Positions 47,001 through 58,025 of a stretch of DNA of 64,000 nucleotides are shown one piece after another (positions within the stretch are counted from its first letter, which is position 1; each line of letters starts with the position of its first letter). The translations under genes were made by a program, and so were the position numbers. The notes under the pieces are model-generated. The model did no database searches and was not told the origin of the DNA. It worked only from the letters and a program-made list of their open reading frames with translations. The stretch is from contig BLAL01000286.1 in NCBI GenBank assembly GCA_015698045.1, positions 62,001 to 126,000 on the forward strand. Reading direction: 5' to 3'. The DNA is from Rhizophagus clarus (taxonomy: Eukaryota; Glomeromycota; Glomeromycetes; Glomerales; Glomeraceae).

Positions 47001-49660
47001 TTTGTAATGTGTGATCTGATCACATTTGATCACGTGAACAATTACAGTTTTATTGGATTATTCTTATTGATTCAGTATTTACTACAAGCTCCTCGTGATT
47101 TATTCTAGAGGAGATTTGGTTTTCTTTTAGTCTATTATATTTATTACCTGGTACCGTTTGATTTAATGCAGAGAAAGGAATTGTTATTTCAACAATATTC
47201 TAATCGTGGTGGACGTGGTGGAGTGTCACTTGATGGGAGATTGTGGCGGGAGAAAGTATTTTCTTAAAATTTTTCTAATCAGGTAGATGTGGTGGAATGG
47301 GATCCTATGGATGTGAGAATGACGAGGATATGAGAATGATGAGATTGATGGGATGAGAGTGAGGTTGCATCTCCGGTTGGAAACATCTGATGGATCGAGA
47401 AAAAAATGTATCTGTCAGATGGAAAAAACTGACCAAGAAGGAGGAGGCATCCGTCAAGTGGAAAACCTAATATTTTTTATTTTTAGGAAACACGTTAAGA
47501 TAGCAAGAGTAAGTTTGAATAAATTTGAAACTTAATTATTCTTTACGAAGATCAAAGTATTATTAACCCTTAAAAACATTACTATTTTTTTCTTTTTAGA
47601 AAATGAAACACTACTAGATTATAAAGAAGTGTTCTCAATTAGAAACATACCTACTTAAACCTAAATCCGATATCCAAACAGATCGATCAGGTAAATTATC
47701 GGATCTTCTTTTTTTTTTTTTTTTTGAAAAACTTATTATCGTTTTACTAACTCCTGTATATAAATATTTATTTCTTGATTTTGAATTTTTTATTTTTATT
47801 ATTATTCCATCAGATGAAAATTTGGAAACATATAATATTTTTCTTAATTTTAATCCACGTTACTGAACCAAACCAAAATAAAAGGAAAAAAAAATTTTTT
47901 TTCTTACGGTAATTGCTCCTTTTTCTCCATTGTTTATCTACTTATGGTTCTTATTGTCACAAATCTATATTTTTATACATTTAATAACTTTTAACTTTTA
48001 TTCATTTAATTACATTTAATTTTAATCATAGATTTTAAAAATTTGATATTTAATATATTTAATATGCTTATACTGTGCAATATATTATTGATTAAATTTA
48101 TAAATAATCAAATATGCTCTCGTATAGGCTTACGATATATTATTAAATGTATTAATTACAAATATTATTAATTAAAAATTGGTGGATTAGAAATGGAGTA
48201 GTTCTTTTGGTAAATAGAGCATATAACATTTGTAATGTGTGATCTGATCACATTTGATCACGTGAACAATTACAGTTTTATTGGATTATTCTTATTGATT
48301 CAGTATTTACTACAAGCTCCTCGTGATTTATTCTAGAGGAGATTTGGTTTTCTTTTAGTCTATTATATTTATTACCTGGTACCGTTTGATTTAATGCAGA
48401 GAAAGGAATTGTTATTTCAACAATATTCTAATCGTGGTGGACGTGGTGGAGTGTCACTTGATGGGAGATTGTGGCGGGAGAAAGTATTTTCTTAAAATTT
48501 TTCTAATCAGGTAGATGTGGTGGAATGGGATCCTATGGATGTGAGAATGACGAGGATATGAGAATGATGAGATTGATGGGATGAGAGTGAGGTTGCATCT
48601 CCGGTTGGAAACATCTGATGGATCGAGAAAAAAATGTATCTGTCAGATGGAAAAAACTGACCAAGAAGGAGGAGGCATCCGTCAAGTGGAAAACCTAATA
48701 TTTTTTATTTTTAGGAAACACGTTAAGATAGCAAGAGTAAGTTTGAATAAATTTGAAACTTAATTATTCTTTACGAAGATCAAAGTATTATTAACCCTTA
48801 AAAACATTACTATTTTTTTCTTTTTAGAAAATGAAACACTACTAGATTATAAAGAAGTGTTCTCAATTAGAAACATACCTACTTAAACCTAAATCCGATA
48901 TCCAAGCAGATCGATCAGGTAAATTATCGGATATTCTTTTTTTTTTTTTTTTTTTTGAAAAACTTATTATCGTCTTACTAACTCCTGTATATAAATATTG
49001 ATTTCTTGATTTTGAATTTTTTATTTTTATTATTATTCCATCAGATGAAAATTTGGAAGCATATAATATTTTTCTTAATTTTGTTCCACGTTACTGAACC
49101 AAACCAAAAAAAAAGAAAAAAAAAAATTTTTTTTTCTTACGGTAATAGCTCCTTTTCTCCATTGTTTAGTTCTTATTGTCACAAATCTATATTTTTATAC
49201 ACTTAATAACTTTATTCATTTAATCATTACATTTAATTTTAATCATAGATCATAGATTTTAAAAATTTGAATATTTAATATATTTAATATGCTTATACTG
49301 TGCAATATATTATTGATTAAATTTATAAATAATCAAATATGCTTTCGTATAGGCTTACTATATATTATTAAATGTATTAATTACAAATATTATTAATTAA
49401 AAATTGGTGGATTAGAAATGGAGAAGTTCTTTTGGTAAATAGAGCATATAATATTTGGGATGTGTGATCTTGATCACGTGAACAATTCCAGTTTTAAATC
49501 TTATACTGGGATTATTCGTATTATTTCAGTATTTACTATAAGCTCCTCGTGATTTATTCCAGAGGAGATTTGGTTTCTTTTGGTCTATTATATTACCTGT
49601 TACTGTTTTGATTTAATGCAGAGAAAGGGATTGTTATTTCAACAATATTTCTAATCGTGA
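41050..49660 (+). repeat. Seven ~1.2-kb tandem copies of an exon-bearing gene segment
   Basis: A marker ATGAGAGTGA(G/A)GTTGCATC lies at 41207, 42511, 43700, 44861, 46125, 47353 and 48581, giving periods of 1304, 1189, 1161, 1264, 1228 and 1228 bp. Each full unit has the same ordered modules. First comes a GATGTGGTGGAATGG..GAAACCTAATA segment. After TTTCTTTTTAG comes a module reading ESETLLDYKEVFSIRNIPTE and ending CAG before GTAAATTATCGG. After CCATCAG comes DENLEAYNIFLNFVPRY. After TTTAATGCAG comes RKGLLFQQYSNRGGRGGVSL. These look like decayed exons with their splice sites. Before the first unit, KKRKEQENEMLRNFLKKITK and GMRNLLLEDDDPMDV suggest the parent gene's upstream exon. Units 5-7 are almost identical. 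The short frame MRVRLHLRLETSDGSRKKC in each unit is probably not translated. Confidence 0.85.
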
Positions 49661-49920
49661 TGGACGTGGTGGAGTGGTACTGGGTGGCGAGAGAAGGGTA
49701 TTTTAACAATTTTCAATTTTTCTAATCGAGTGGTGGTACTTGATGGGAGATTGTTGATTTTTAACAACTTTTCTAATTGTAGTAGAAGGTTATTTTCTTA
49801 ACAATTTTTCAATTTTTTCTAATCATAGAGGACGTGATGGAGTGGTAATTGTAGCAGGAGACGGGTATTTTCTTAACAATTTTTCTAATTATGATGGAGT
49901 GATGGAATATGTGCACAAAA
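49660..49920 (+). repeat. Short decayed repeats of the RGG-box module at the array end
   Basis: The phrase TTTTTCTAATCGTGGTGGACGTGGTGGAGTGGTA with ..GGGAGA..GGTATTTTCTTAACAA recurs four or five times at a spacing of about 70 bp, each time more diverged. It is the GGACGTGGTGG module of the large array amplified on its own. No open frame is kept. Confidence 0.6.
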
Positions 49921-49924
49921 AACC

Positions 49925-51080
49925 GAAGGATGTTAAAAAAACATACCTTATGATCATTTTAAAATGGTATACTGTATTATATAAATACTAATAAATTTTT
50001 AAAAACTACCGCATCGCGTTGGTTGACTAAAATTATAAAATCTAAAGACTTTTCCTTTTTTTTCTAACTAAAATTATTATTAATATTTATTGAAGTATAA
50101 GTAATCAATTACAAAATAATGAAAACAAAAATACAAAAAAGAAAAAATAAATTGCTTCCACCGAACCAAACCCTGCTATGCAACATCAAGCCTTTTGATA
50201 TGTTTTAGAAGCAAGCTTTACTTTTAAAAAGCGTCTATCTTAAACCTTCCAGTCCCAATTAAAAATGCTTATATATATATATATATTAAGAAAATAAATA
50301 TGTTGCCTTTTTGAAAGGTACCATCATACTTTCGCACAACATAATTATATTTCTTTATAATTACGCTAATTACGTTATTGTTAAAAGGAATATTCTACAT
50401 TAATCTGTTGATCACAAAAACTTTCAATCGAATAGAAGGGACTTGCGAATGTGACCCGTCAGAAATATTTTTAAAAAATTTAAGTTACGTAATTCGTATT
50501 CGGAACGTGGTACACTCGTTAAACCTTTCCCTTTTGTTTTGTTAGCTCCTTTAGTGATGAAAGTGGTACACTTGCTTCTGAGAACTCTTTTTGATTTTAC
50601 GACTCGTTCGAGAGACTCAACTTCTACAGAAATGTTCCCTCTTTCAGTATCTATAGAAAGTGACTTACTATTAAGAAAAAAATTGATTTCTATACGTACC
50701 CATAATTTGGCTAAGCATTACATTTGTGGAAAACAGCAAAATAAATGCACTTTTTACAAGAATTAGCAATAACAAATAAAACAGTTGGAAACAAAAATTT
50801 TTTTTTTTATTTTTTAAACCAAATAACATATCTAGATCTAGATTTGATTTACACAAAAAATTTTGATAAATATATTGCAGTTTAGGAAAGGAAAAAAGTC
50901 TAATAAAACTGAAATTAGTATGGTGGCAGATGGTAACTGTCATCTATAAACAACAATAATATTATGTGACTAAATTGAATAACAAATTTTTTGGTATAGG
51001 TATATTAAATATGCAGGTCATATGATTTGTCGATCTACATGACTAATATATCAATCTGAATACTTTTTTTATTAAAAAAT
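49925..51080. other. No firm gene; one single-ended MITE remnant
   Basis: An (AT)n run lies at 50268-50285. A plus-strand stretch at 50510-50766 looks protein-like in two phases (PFPFVLLAPLVMKVVHLLL and SFSDESGTLASENSF), but I cannot choose or identify it. 50919-50985 is one end of the TIR family seen at 10767-11146. Confidence 0.3.
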
Positions 51081-51930
51081 TTTTATTCTTTTGTAGGAAA
51101 TAGACCTTTCAGCTATAATTTCTGGATAAATCAGTAAGTTCAAATTATTTTTTAATATTTTTTTTTATTTTTTATTATTAATTTAGTATAAGAACATTTT
51201 TATTAATGTTCTTTTTTTTTATTTTTTTTGTAAGAATACCGTATAGCACTGCATACAGTACCCCCGGTACTATTCAAGAAAACCAGCCTAGATTGAATAG
51301 TAACCTGGGGGGTACTATGTGAGGAGGGGGTACTATACAAGGAATAACTTTGGCCAAAAATCAAATTTTGGCCTAAATTAGCATCGGGTACTAATCAAAA
51401 ATATCAAAATTTGTAGTTGAATAGTACCCTGGTACTATTTATGGGGGGTACTATTTGAGGGGGGTACTGTATGCAGCGCTATACGGTAGATCTTTCAAAG
51501 CATTTCTAGAGATAGTAAATAGAATAAAAGGGACAATTTTTTTATTTTAATATATTGTATAAGAATGTTTATTAACATTCTTTTTTTTATTTTTTGTAGA
51601 AATGGATTTTTCAGAGTATTTCTGAAGGTAAATGAAGTAAAGGTGATGATTTTTTTTTATTTTAATATATAAGAACATTTATTAACATTTTTCTTTTTTG
51701 TAAAAATGAATTTTTTAGAGTATTCCTGAAGGTAAATGGGATAAAGGGGGGAGTGATTTTAATATTTTGTATAAAAAAGTTTATTAATGTTCTTTTTTTC
51801 TTTTGTAAAAATGGATCTTTCAGAGTGTTCCTGGAGGTAAATGGGGTAAAAGGAGATTGATTTTAATATTTTGTATAAAAATGTTTATTAATATTCTTTT
51901 TTTTTTTTGTAGGAATAGATCGTTCAGAAT
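51080..51930 (+). repeat. Micro-exon-like array (family B), left part
   Basis: Units of about 104 bp start near 51096, 51229 (split by a MITE), 51596, 51700, 51805 and 51909. Each has TTTTTTTTGTAG, a ~30-bp core GAATAGATCTTTCAGAGTAT.. ending CCTGGAG, then GTAAATGG, then TTTTAATATTTTGTATAAGAA..TTTATTAA. Acceptor and donor words frame every core, as in family A, but the core sequence is different. The last unit here is interrupted and continues at 54883. Confidence 0.8.
51237..51488. mobile_element. 252-bp TIR MITE with TA target site
   Basis: TACCGTATAGCACTGCATAC..AGTACCCCC at the left is mirrored by ..GGGGGTACTGTATGCAGCGC TATACGGTA at the right. The TA at each end joins the two halves of a family B unit (GTAAGAA|TA|GATCTTTCA), so the insertion site can be read exactly. 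The interior repeats GGTACTAT and GGGGGTACT words. Most likely Tc1/mariner-type. Confidence 0.85.
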
Positions 51931-52219
51931 TATAGATAAAGATGCATGTCGTAAATAAAGAATTTCGACATGTCGAAAATGTCGAAAAAAAATAAACAAT
52001 TCGTCAATGCAAATCAAAATGGCAAAAAGCTGAAATAAATTCGTCAAGTCGAAATTGGCGAAATTGTTGAAATAATGATTGGCTGCAGATCATCATTTTT
52101 TTGTGATGTAATGATGTGGCTAGCAAAATTGAATATAAATAAACACGTCATAAAATCAAAAAAAAATATTTTCTTCTTGATTTCACACAAAATATTATCA
52201 AGTATTTCTTTGTTTGAAT

Positions 52220-52561
52220 ATGTCAAAAACACCTACCGCTATTCTCAATTTAAAGATTCGTAGAAAAAAAGCTTTTTTACCTGACGATGTTGAAAATTCA
52301 GTTTCAACAGCGCTTTCATATATTTGAACAGTAACAAATAAAAAAATTGATTCGTGTGTTTTCAAACAAGATAAAGTGAGAATAATATTTAAGAAGAATG
52401 AAGGTCATACGTATATTGACTTACAAGAGATCGAGAATAATTTGAATAATGATGATAACGAAAACAATAATTGCGACAATGAAAATGATAAAGAAGAATC
52501 TGGAAGAGGGATTATAAACTATAATGTAGAAGATTTGGCAAAAGAATTTGTTGATAAATGA
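52220..52561 (+). pseudogene. Small acidic protein relic inside the TIR element
   Basis: ATG 52220 opens MSKTPTAILNLKIRRKKAFL, PDDVENSVSTALSYI, one TGA (52325), then in the same frame TVTNKKIDSCVFKQDKVRII, an Asn/Asp/Glu-rich run NNDDNENNNCDNENDKEESG, and YNVEDLAKEFVDK with a final TGA. The single internal stop would follow from one G-to-A change of a Trp codon. Length is 113 codons. It has no transposase motif. It might be a DNA-binding or accessory protein of the element, or a captured host exon. The family is not recognised. Confidence 0.45.
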
Positions 52562-52564
52562 CGA

Positions 52565-53090
52565 TATATTTTTTTTTTTTTGGCAATTTTTTCTTACTTT
52601 GTAGGCAATTTTTTTTGAATAATTTTGTCCAAATTTCATACTTTGTAATTTTTTTAGGTATTTTTTTTTGGATAATTTTGTACTTTTATAATTTTTTAGT
52701 GATTTGTCTATTTTTTTTTTACTTTTTTTTTGGACAATTTTGTCCAAATTTCATACTTTTATAATTTTTTAGCGATTTGTCTATTTTTTTTTTTACTTTT
52801 TTTTTAGCGATTTGTCTATTTTTTTTTACTTTTTTTTGGACAATTTTGTTCAAATTTCGTACTTTTATAATTTTTTAGCAATTTGTCTATTTTTTTTTAC
52901 TTTTTTTGGACAATTTTGTCCAAATTTCGTACTTTTATAATTTTTTAGCGATTTGTCTATTTTTTTTTTTACTTTTTTTTGAACAATTTTGTCCAAATTT
53001 CATACTTTTATAATTTTTTAGCGATTTGTCTATTTTTTTTTTACTTTTTTTTTGGACAATTTTGTCCACTTATGGATGATTTTGTTTATT
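52565..53090 (+). repeat. T-rich ~70-100-bp tandem repeat (family D)
   Basis: Phrases TTAGCGATTTGTCTATTTTT, TTACTTTTTTTTTGGACAAT and TTTGTCCAAATTTCATACTT recur about five to six times after the small gene. Each unit has TTTTTTAG but no regular donor, so it is less exon-like than families A-C. Position inside the TIR element parallels the array in the element at 5709-7319. Confidence 0.65.
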
Positions 53091-53458
53091 TTTTTCACTA
53101 AATAAATAAGAATTTTTGCTTTAAATAAAACATTAACTAATTATTTTTATTTAAATTTACATATTCATTTATTTACAATATCAATTTTGAATACATCAGT
53201 TTTTCATTTCGACAATTTTAACAATTCGACAATTCTAAAAATTTCAACATGTCAAAATTAATTTCGTACAGTTTGTACATTTCGACAATTTCGTCAATTC
53301 GACATGTCAAAATTATTTTGACAATTCTGACTATTTCGACATTTCAATAATTTCTACATGTCGAAATTATTTCAGCATTTTGGCATTTTGACAGATTTTA
53401 ATTTCGACATTTCGGCATTGACCTTTACCATTTCAGCTGGTAACTTTAGTTATAGATA

Positions 53459-54698
53459 GTGCTCTGCATGAGCCAGCTTAAGCTGAGCTGAATTCGAGCT
53501 GGCTTGAGCTGGCTCAAGCTTTATCATACAATTTTATTAAACTACGAAAGTACTACAAGGATATCTGTAATTCTGCAATTCACAATTATCTGTAATGAAA
53601 ATTAGATTATCAGATTGCATAATATAAATCATCTGATGCTCTTTTTTTTCTTTAATAAACGTTACAATATAATATTTTACTTTTTTTTTTATTTTTTTAA
53701 GGTTGTCAGACGAAAAGCATGATCAGACTTTGGAATTGAGGTAAGGAAATGCTAGGGAAATTGTTTTTTAATTTTTTACTTTAATAAATTTTACTAATTT
53801 TTTTTTCTCTTTTGTAGTATTGCCAAACAAAAAATATGACCAGACTTTAGAATTGAGGTAAAAAAGTGCTAGGGGAATTGTTTTTTGATTTTTTACTTCA
53901 ATAAATTTTACTAATTTTTTTTCTCTTTTGTAATGTTACTAGATGAAAAATATGACCAAACTTTGGAATTGAAATAAGAAAGTAGTGTTACCAGACAAAA
54001 GACATGACTGGATTTTGAAATTGAGGTAAGGAAGTGTTAGGAGAATTGTTTTTTAGTTTTTTATTTTAAAAAATTTTACTATTTTTTTTTCTCTCTTTTG
54101 TAGTGTTACCAGATAAAAAATATGTCCAGACTTTGGAATTGAAGTAAGAGAGGGCTGAAGTAAAGGTTTTTCTTTAAGAAATGTTACTAACATTTCTACT
54201 TTTCTTTCTATAAAATTGCTGGACAAAAATACAGGTAGTAGGTATCCGTACAGATGGATTCAATCTTGATGTGCAATAAAAACTGATGAAATTGATGATG
54301 GATAAATTTAAATAGGTTATTAGAATTGTTACTGATACATCTGAATAATAGTTACTGTCTGATATTATTAAATTTGTAACTGCTTGTTTCTAATAAACAA
54401 ATAAATAAATAAATTTAATTATTAAAAATAATTTTAAAAACAAATATTTTTTTATCTTTTTATCAAATATTAAAAACAATTTTGTATAATAATGGCTCAT
54501 CCAGCTTACAAACCAGCTTGAACTTTTTGATTCAAACTCATTACCAGCTTGGCTCTATCAAGCTGAGCTTAATACCAGCTTGAATTTTTTCAAGCTAGCT
54601 TATGAGTTACTAAGCCAATTTAATTATGGCTTGACTCAATTCAGTTTGAAAAGTTTGAGCCAGCTCACAAGCTAACTCAGCTCATGTGAAGCTTTAGC
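53459..54698. mobile_element. TIR element with AGCTGAGC/GAGCCAGC subterminal repeats
   Basis: TATAGATA flanks it on both sides (53451-53458 and 54699-54706), an 8-bp duplication of the end of the MITE it entered. Both ends are packed with GAGCCAGCTTAAGCTGAGCT-type words in inverted orientation (left GCATGAGC, right reverse complement ACATGAGC). The interior carries a family A-like micro-exon array at 53690-54170. No transposase is seen. hAT is suggested by the 8-bp duplication. Confidence 0.7.
53690..54170 (+). repeat. Micro-exon-like array (family A relative) inside a TIR element
   Basis: Five units share a core GTTGCCAGACGAAAAGCATG..CAGACTTTGGAATTGAG followed by GTAAGGAAGTGCTAGGGG and preceded by TTTTCTCTTTTGTAG. 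It is the same design and nearly the same core as the arrays at 1-1640 and 56580-57530, but with a shorter core and a different spacer, so a separate subfamily. Confidence 0.8.
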
Positions 54699-54882
54699 TA
54701 TAGATATCACCCAAATTATTTTAAATAAATTTCAAATTAATTTGTATATTTTGACAGCCATAATTTTCAAATTCCAAATATATAAATTGTAAGATTTATA
54801 TATGTAATTTATAAATTAATTTGAATTTATACATTTGGACTGCCATAATTCCAAATTATTTTGGATTTAGGTGGCATCTATA
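54699..54882. mobile_element. 184-bp MITE, copy 1 (interrupted host of two later insertions)
   Basis: The ends are TATAGATATCACCCAAAT and, inverted, TATAGATGCCACCTAAAT. Its left end is also present at 51931-51938, separated by the two elements that inserted into it. The outermost flanks TTCAGAAT (51923-51930) and TTCAGAAC (54883-54890) form an 8-bp duplication of a family B unit. A second copy of identical length is at 56842-57025. No frame. hAT-like by duplication length. Confidence 0.8.
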
Positions 54883-55090
54883 TTCAGAACATTCCTAGAG
54901 GTAAATGGAATAAAGGAAGGAATTGATTTTAATATTTTGTATAAGAATGTTTATTAACATTTTTTTTTTTTTTTTGTAGGAATAAACAAAGCTTTTGGAT
55001 GGAGTAAAGGGAACAAGTTTTTTTTTATTTTAATATATAAGAATATTTATTAATGTTCTCATTAACAAAAATAAATCTTTATTGTATTAA
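54883..55090 (+). repeat. Micro-exon-like array (family B), right part
   Basis: TTCAGAACATTCCTAGAGGTAAATGG completes the unit broken at 51930. Another unit (TTTTTTGTAGGAATAAACAA..GGATGGAGTAAAGG) starts near 54975 and a decayed one near 55060. The array therefore was continuous before the nested insertions. Confidence 0.75.
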
Positions 55091-55198
55091 AAAAATTTGT
55101 TATAATAATAATTTGTTATAAAAAGAGTCATTTTGTATATGCTATTCTGCACACTTTACTTTGTACTATGTTATATAGTAAATAAATAGTAATTAATA

Positions 55199-55352
55199 GT
55201 TATTCAGCACTTCGTGCCAAATAACTATTATATTGGGTAAATCATAATTGATTGTTAATTCTGGGCTCTGACAGGAGCCTGAAGTCAACTAATCAATTTT
55301 GATTTCCAATATAACTAGCTACCTTGGTAGCGTTAGTTATTCAGTATTGAAG
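55199..55352. mobile_element. Possible small MITE
   Basis: TTATTCAGCACTTCGTGCC at the left is mirrored by GAAGTGCTGAATAAG at the right, with an inner inverted pair (ATATTGGGTAAATCA and CCAATATAAC). Short arms and no visible target duplication make this tentative. The rest of 55090-55840 is AT-rich without genes. Confidence 0.4.
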
Positions 55353-55849
55353 TGCTGAATAAGTGATTTATCTGGTATTACATGATTTCAACAATTGATA
55401 CGCCTAATACATGATTTATTATAACCATAATTTATTATAAAAAAATCATGTGCTACCAGATAAACTTCATTATATTAAAGTTTTTTTTATATTTAAAAAT
55501 CAGTATCACATGAATGGTTTGTTATATCATGTTATTTGCTATATCAAGGTTCATTGTAAAGAGGATTGACTGTATTAATTTTTACTTTTAAAAACATATT
55601 TATTATTATTTTATAAAAGTTTTCAAAGCTTAATAATTATTGTTTTATTTTTGTTTTGACTTTAATTATTAATATTAAAAATATTAATATTTCATTTTTT
55701 ATTACTGTTTTAGGTTATCTTTAATACAAATAATATATATACTTAAATACCAAGAATTTCTTGTATTGTAATTCCATTTAATTATATTTAATTATATTAA
55801 CTTTAAAATTAAAAAATAAATTATAATGAAATTTTTTTTCATTCACAGG

Positions 55850-56110
55850 TCAAATGGGGGTAAACCAAACACCAATTGGTCATGTGACTGATTGATAACT
55901 GATTAAAAACTGGTTGGTTACATATTAATGACTGATTTTTCAATTAGTCATCAATCAAGTATAAATTCCAAATTGGTTATCAACTGGTCATATAACTGAT
56001 TGATGACTGATTGATATACAGTTAAAATTTACTGGTTATCAATAGATTACTAATTGACCATATCAGATTGATAACCGATTGGTTGCTAATTGGTTTATTA
56101 TATATTAGCA
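55850..56110. repeat. Palindromic repeats of AACTGGTCAT / CAATTGGTT words
   Basis: About ten copies in both orientations of words like CAATTGGTCATGTGACTGAT and GGTTATCAACTGGTCATATAAC, making a self-complementary block. It may be the two merged ends of a fold-back element. No frame. Confidence 0.5.
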
Positions 56111-56579
56111 GATTTTTAGATTTTTTTAATAATAACGTTTTAAAATATTTTAATTTATAAACCATTTAAAACTCTAAACTCTGATAGAAAATTTTTTTAA
56201 TAGATTTTTTAAGATTCATATAGGATATATATATTTTTGATAAATAAAGATATTTTTATTTTTTGAAATTTCTAAAAATTTGTATGGGAAGAGTTCATAT
56301 GGGATATCTGATAAAAAAATATTTTTTATTTTCTGAGTTCGTATGAGAAAGAAGAATCCTAAACAATACTAATATAACTTACAAATAATCTGCATGCATT
56401 TACTATTAACTCTACGCAACTTTTTCTTATAGTAACACTACGCAAACTTACATCTTAGTAAAAAAAAATTTTTTAAATTTATAAAAATTTGTTAATGCTA
56501 TAATGAATTATTCGATATAAAGGCAGGGTCATATAACTTGCTGATCTAATCAGATAATCTGAATATCTAATCTTTTTTT

Positions 56580-57530
56580 TTAATTATTTATCAGTTTATT
56601 TTTGTAGTGTTTTTAGACGAAAAGTATGACTGGACTTTTGGAATTAACATAAGGAAGGGTTGAGGAAGTGTTTTGTTATTTTTTTAACTAATTAATTATT
56701 TTTTTTTTATTTTTTGTAATGTTGCCAGACAAAAAGCATGACTGAACTTTTGAAATTAAGATAAGGAAGGATGAGAGAAGTGTTTTGTTATTTTTTTTTA
56801 ATTAATTAAGTTAACTTTTTTTTATTTTTTGTAGTATTACTTATAGATGCCACCCAAATCTAAAATAATTTGGAATTATGACAGCCCAAATGTATAAATC
56901 CAAATTAATTTACAAATTACATATATAAATTTTGCAATTTGTACATTTGGAATTTGGAAATTATGACTGTTAAAATATACAAATTAATTTGGAATTTACT
57001 TAAAATAATTTGGGTGGTATTTATAGTGTTGCCAGATGAAAAACATGACTGGACTTTTGGAATTAAGGTAAGAGGTGGTGGGGGAAGTGTTTTTCAGTGT
57101 TTTTTTAACTAATTAATTAATTAACTTTTTTTTTATAGTATTGCTAGACAAAAGCACGATCAGACTTTTGGAATTAAGGTAAGAAAGGGTGGAAGAGGTG
57201 TTTTGTTATTTTTTTTTAATTAATTAAGTTAACTTTTTTTTTATTTTTTATAATATTACCAGATGAAAAGCATAATCAGACTTTTAAAATTAAGATAAGG
57301 GAGGGTAGGGAAAGTATTTTTTGGTGTTTTTTTTAACTAATTAATTATTTTTTTTTTATTTTTTGTAGTGTTGCCAAACAAAAAGCATGACTAGACCTTT
57401 GGAATTAAGGTAAGAGAGGGTAGGGAGGTGTTTTTCATTGTTCTTTTTTTAACTAATTAATTATTTTTTTTATTTTTTGTAGTGTATCCAGACGAAAAAC
57501 ATGACCAGACTTTTGGAATTAGGGTATTAA
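56580..57530 (+). repeat. Micro-exon-like array, second family A copy
   Basis: Seven or eight units (starts near 56606, 56716, 56830, 57139, 57250, 57366 and 57479) have the same TGTTGCCAGA..GGAATTAAG core, TTTTTTGTAG before and GTAAGGGAGGG after as in 1-1640. One unit is split by the MITE at 56842-57025. The array is followed by the same tail as the first copy. Confidence 0.85.
56842..57025. mobile_element. 184-bp MITE, copy 2
   Basis: TATAGATGCCACCCAAAT at the left and ATTTGGGTGGTATTTATA at the right. It splits a family A unit, leaving GTATTACT and GTGTTGCC on the two sides, an 8-bp duplication whose three differences are all transitions. Same length as copy 1, and it sits in reverse orientation relative to it. 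Confidence 0.8.
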
Positions 57531-57830
57531 AAACCAAAAAAGAATAATAAAAATAAATAAATTTGGTCTAAAATACCAAAAAAAAGTGAAAAAATAAATA
57601 AAATAAAATAAATTTTGGTAAATACTGAGTAATTTACATTTACTGAAATTAGTATTTTTTAAAAATAAATCCACATATATCTATTATAAACTCTATGTAA
57701 ATATAATATATGAGTTACTCCCAAATTGACCGATTTACACAAACTCAATTTATAGGTTTAAAAAGTAACTTTATATAAACTCTACGCAAACTCATATGTG
57801 AGTTATATTAATATTATTTAGGGTCTTGAG
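57527..57830 (+). repeat. Tail of the second family A element
   Basis: Closely matches 1641-1930, including AAATTTTGGTAAATACTGAG and CAAATTGACCGAT. It shows that the array and this tail move together as one element. Confidence 0.75.
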
Positions 57831-58025
57831 AAAGGTTTGTTAGATATCTTTGATAGAAAATTTTTTTAAAAGATTTTTTAAGAATTCGTATAGAAAGGTT
57901 TGTATGAAATATCTGATAGAAAATTTTTTTGCAAAATTTTTTAAAAGTTCATATGGAAAGAGTTTGTGTAGGATATCTGATAGAAAATTTTTTTTTTTAA
58001 AAGATTTTCTAAGATTCATATTTTC
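57826..58025 (+). repeat. ~63-bp repeat, three units
   Basis: The unit GGTTTGT..GATATCTGATAGAAAATTTTTTT..AAGATTTTTTAAGA..TCGTATAGAAA occurs three times, and a partial unit occurs near 56177-56300. The 144-residue frame that starts here is built from these units and then from T-rich DNA, so I do not treat it as a gene. Confidence 0.7.

Larger units (their letters stand above)
51939..53449. mobile_element. MULE-like TIR element with perfect 9-bp target duplication
   Basis: TTATAGATA flanks the element at 51930-51938 and 53450-53458. The right end (reverse complement CTAAAGTTACCAGCTGAAAT) resembles the ends of the element at 5709-7319 (AAAGTTGCC). The left end is less conserved (AAGATGCATGTCG). 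Both elements share subterminal runs of the palindromic word CGACATGTCG with TTTCGACAATTT spacers, at 51960-52070 and 53195-53420 here. The interior holds a small decayed gene and a T-rich array. Superfamily by duplication length only. Confidence 0.75.

Noticed and set aside
41207-48763. Repeated short frame MRVRLHLRLETSDGSRKKC in each 1.2-kb unit
   Set aside because: Ends vary between units, it runs across presumed splice sites, and a different phase carries the more protein-like modules.
52558-52764. Phe-rich frame in the T-rich array
   Set aside because: It is translation of a T-rich tandem repeat without a start context or motif.
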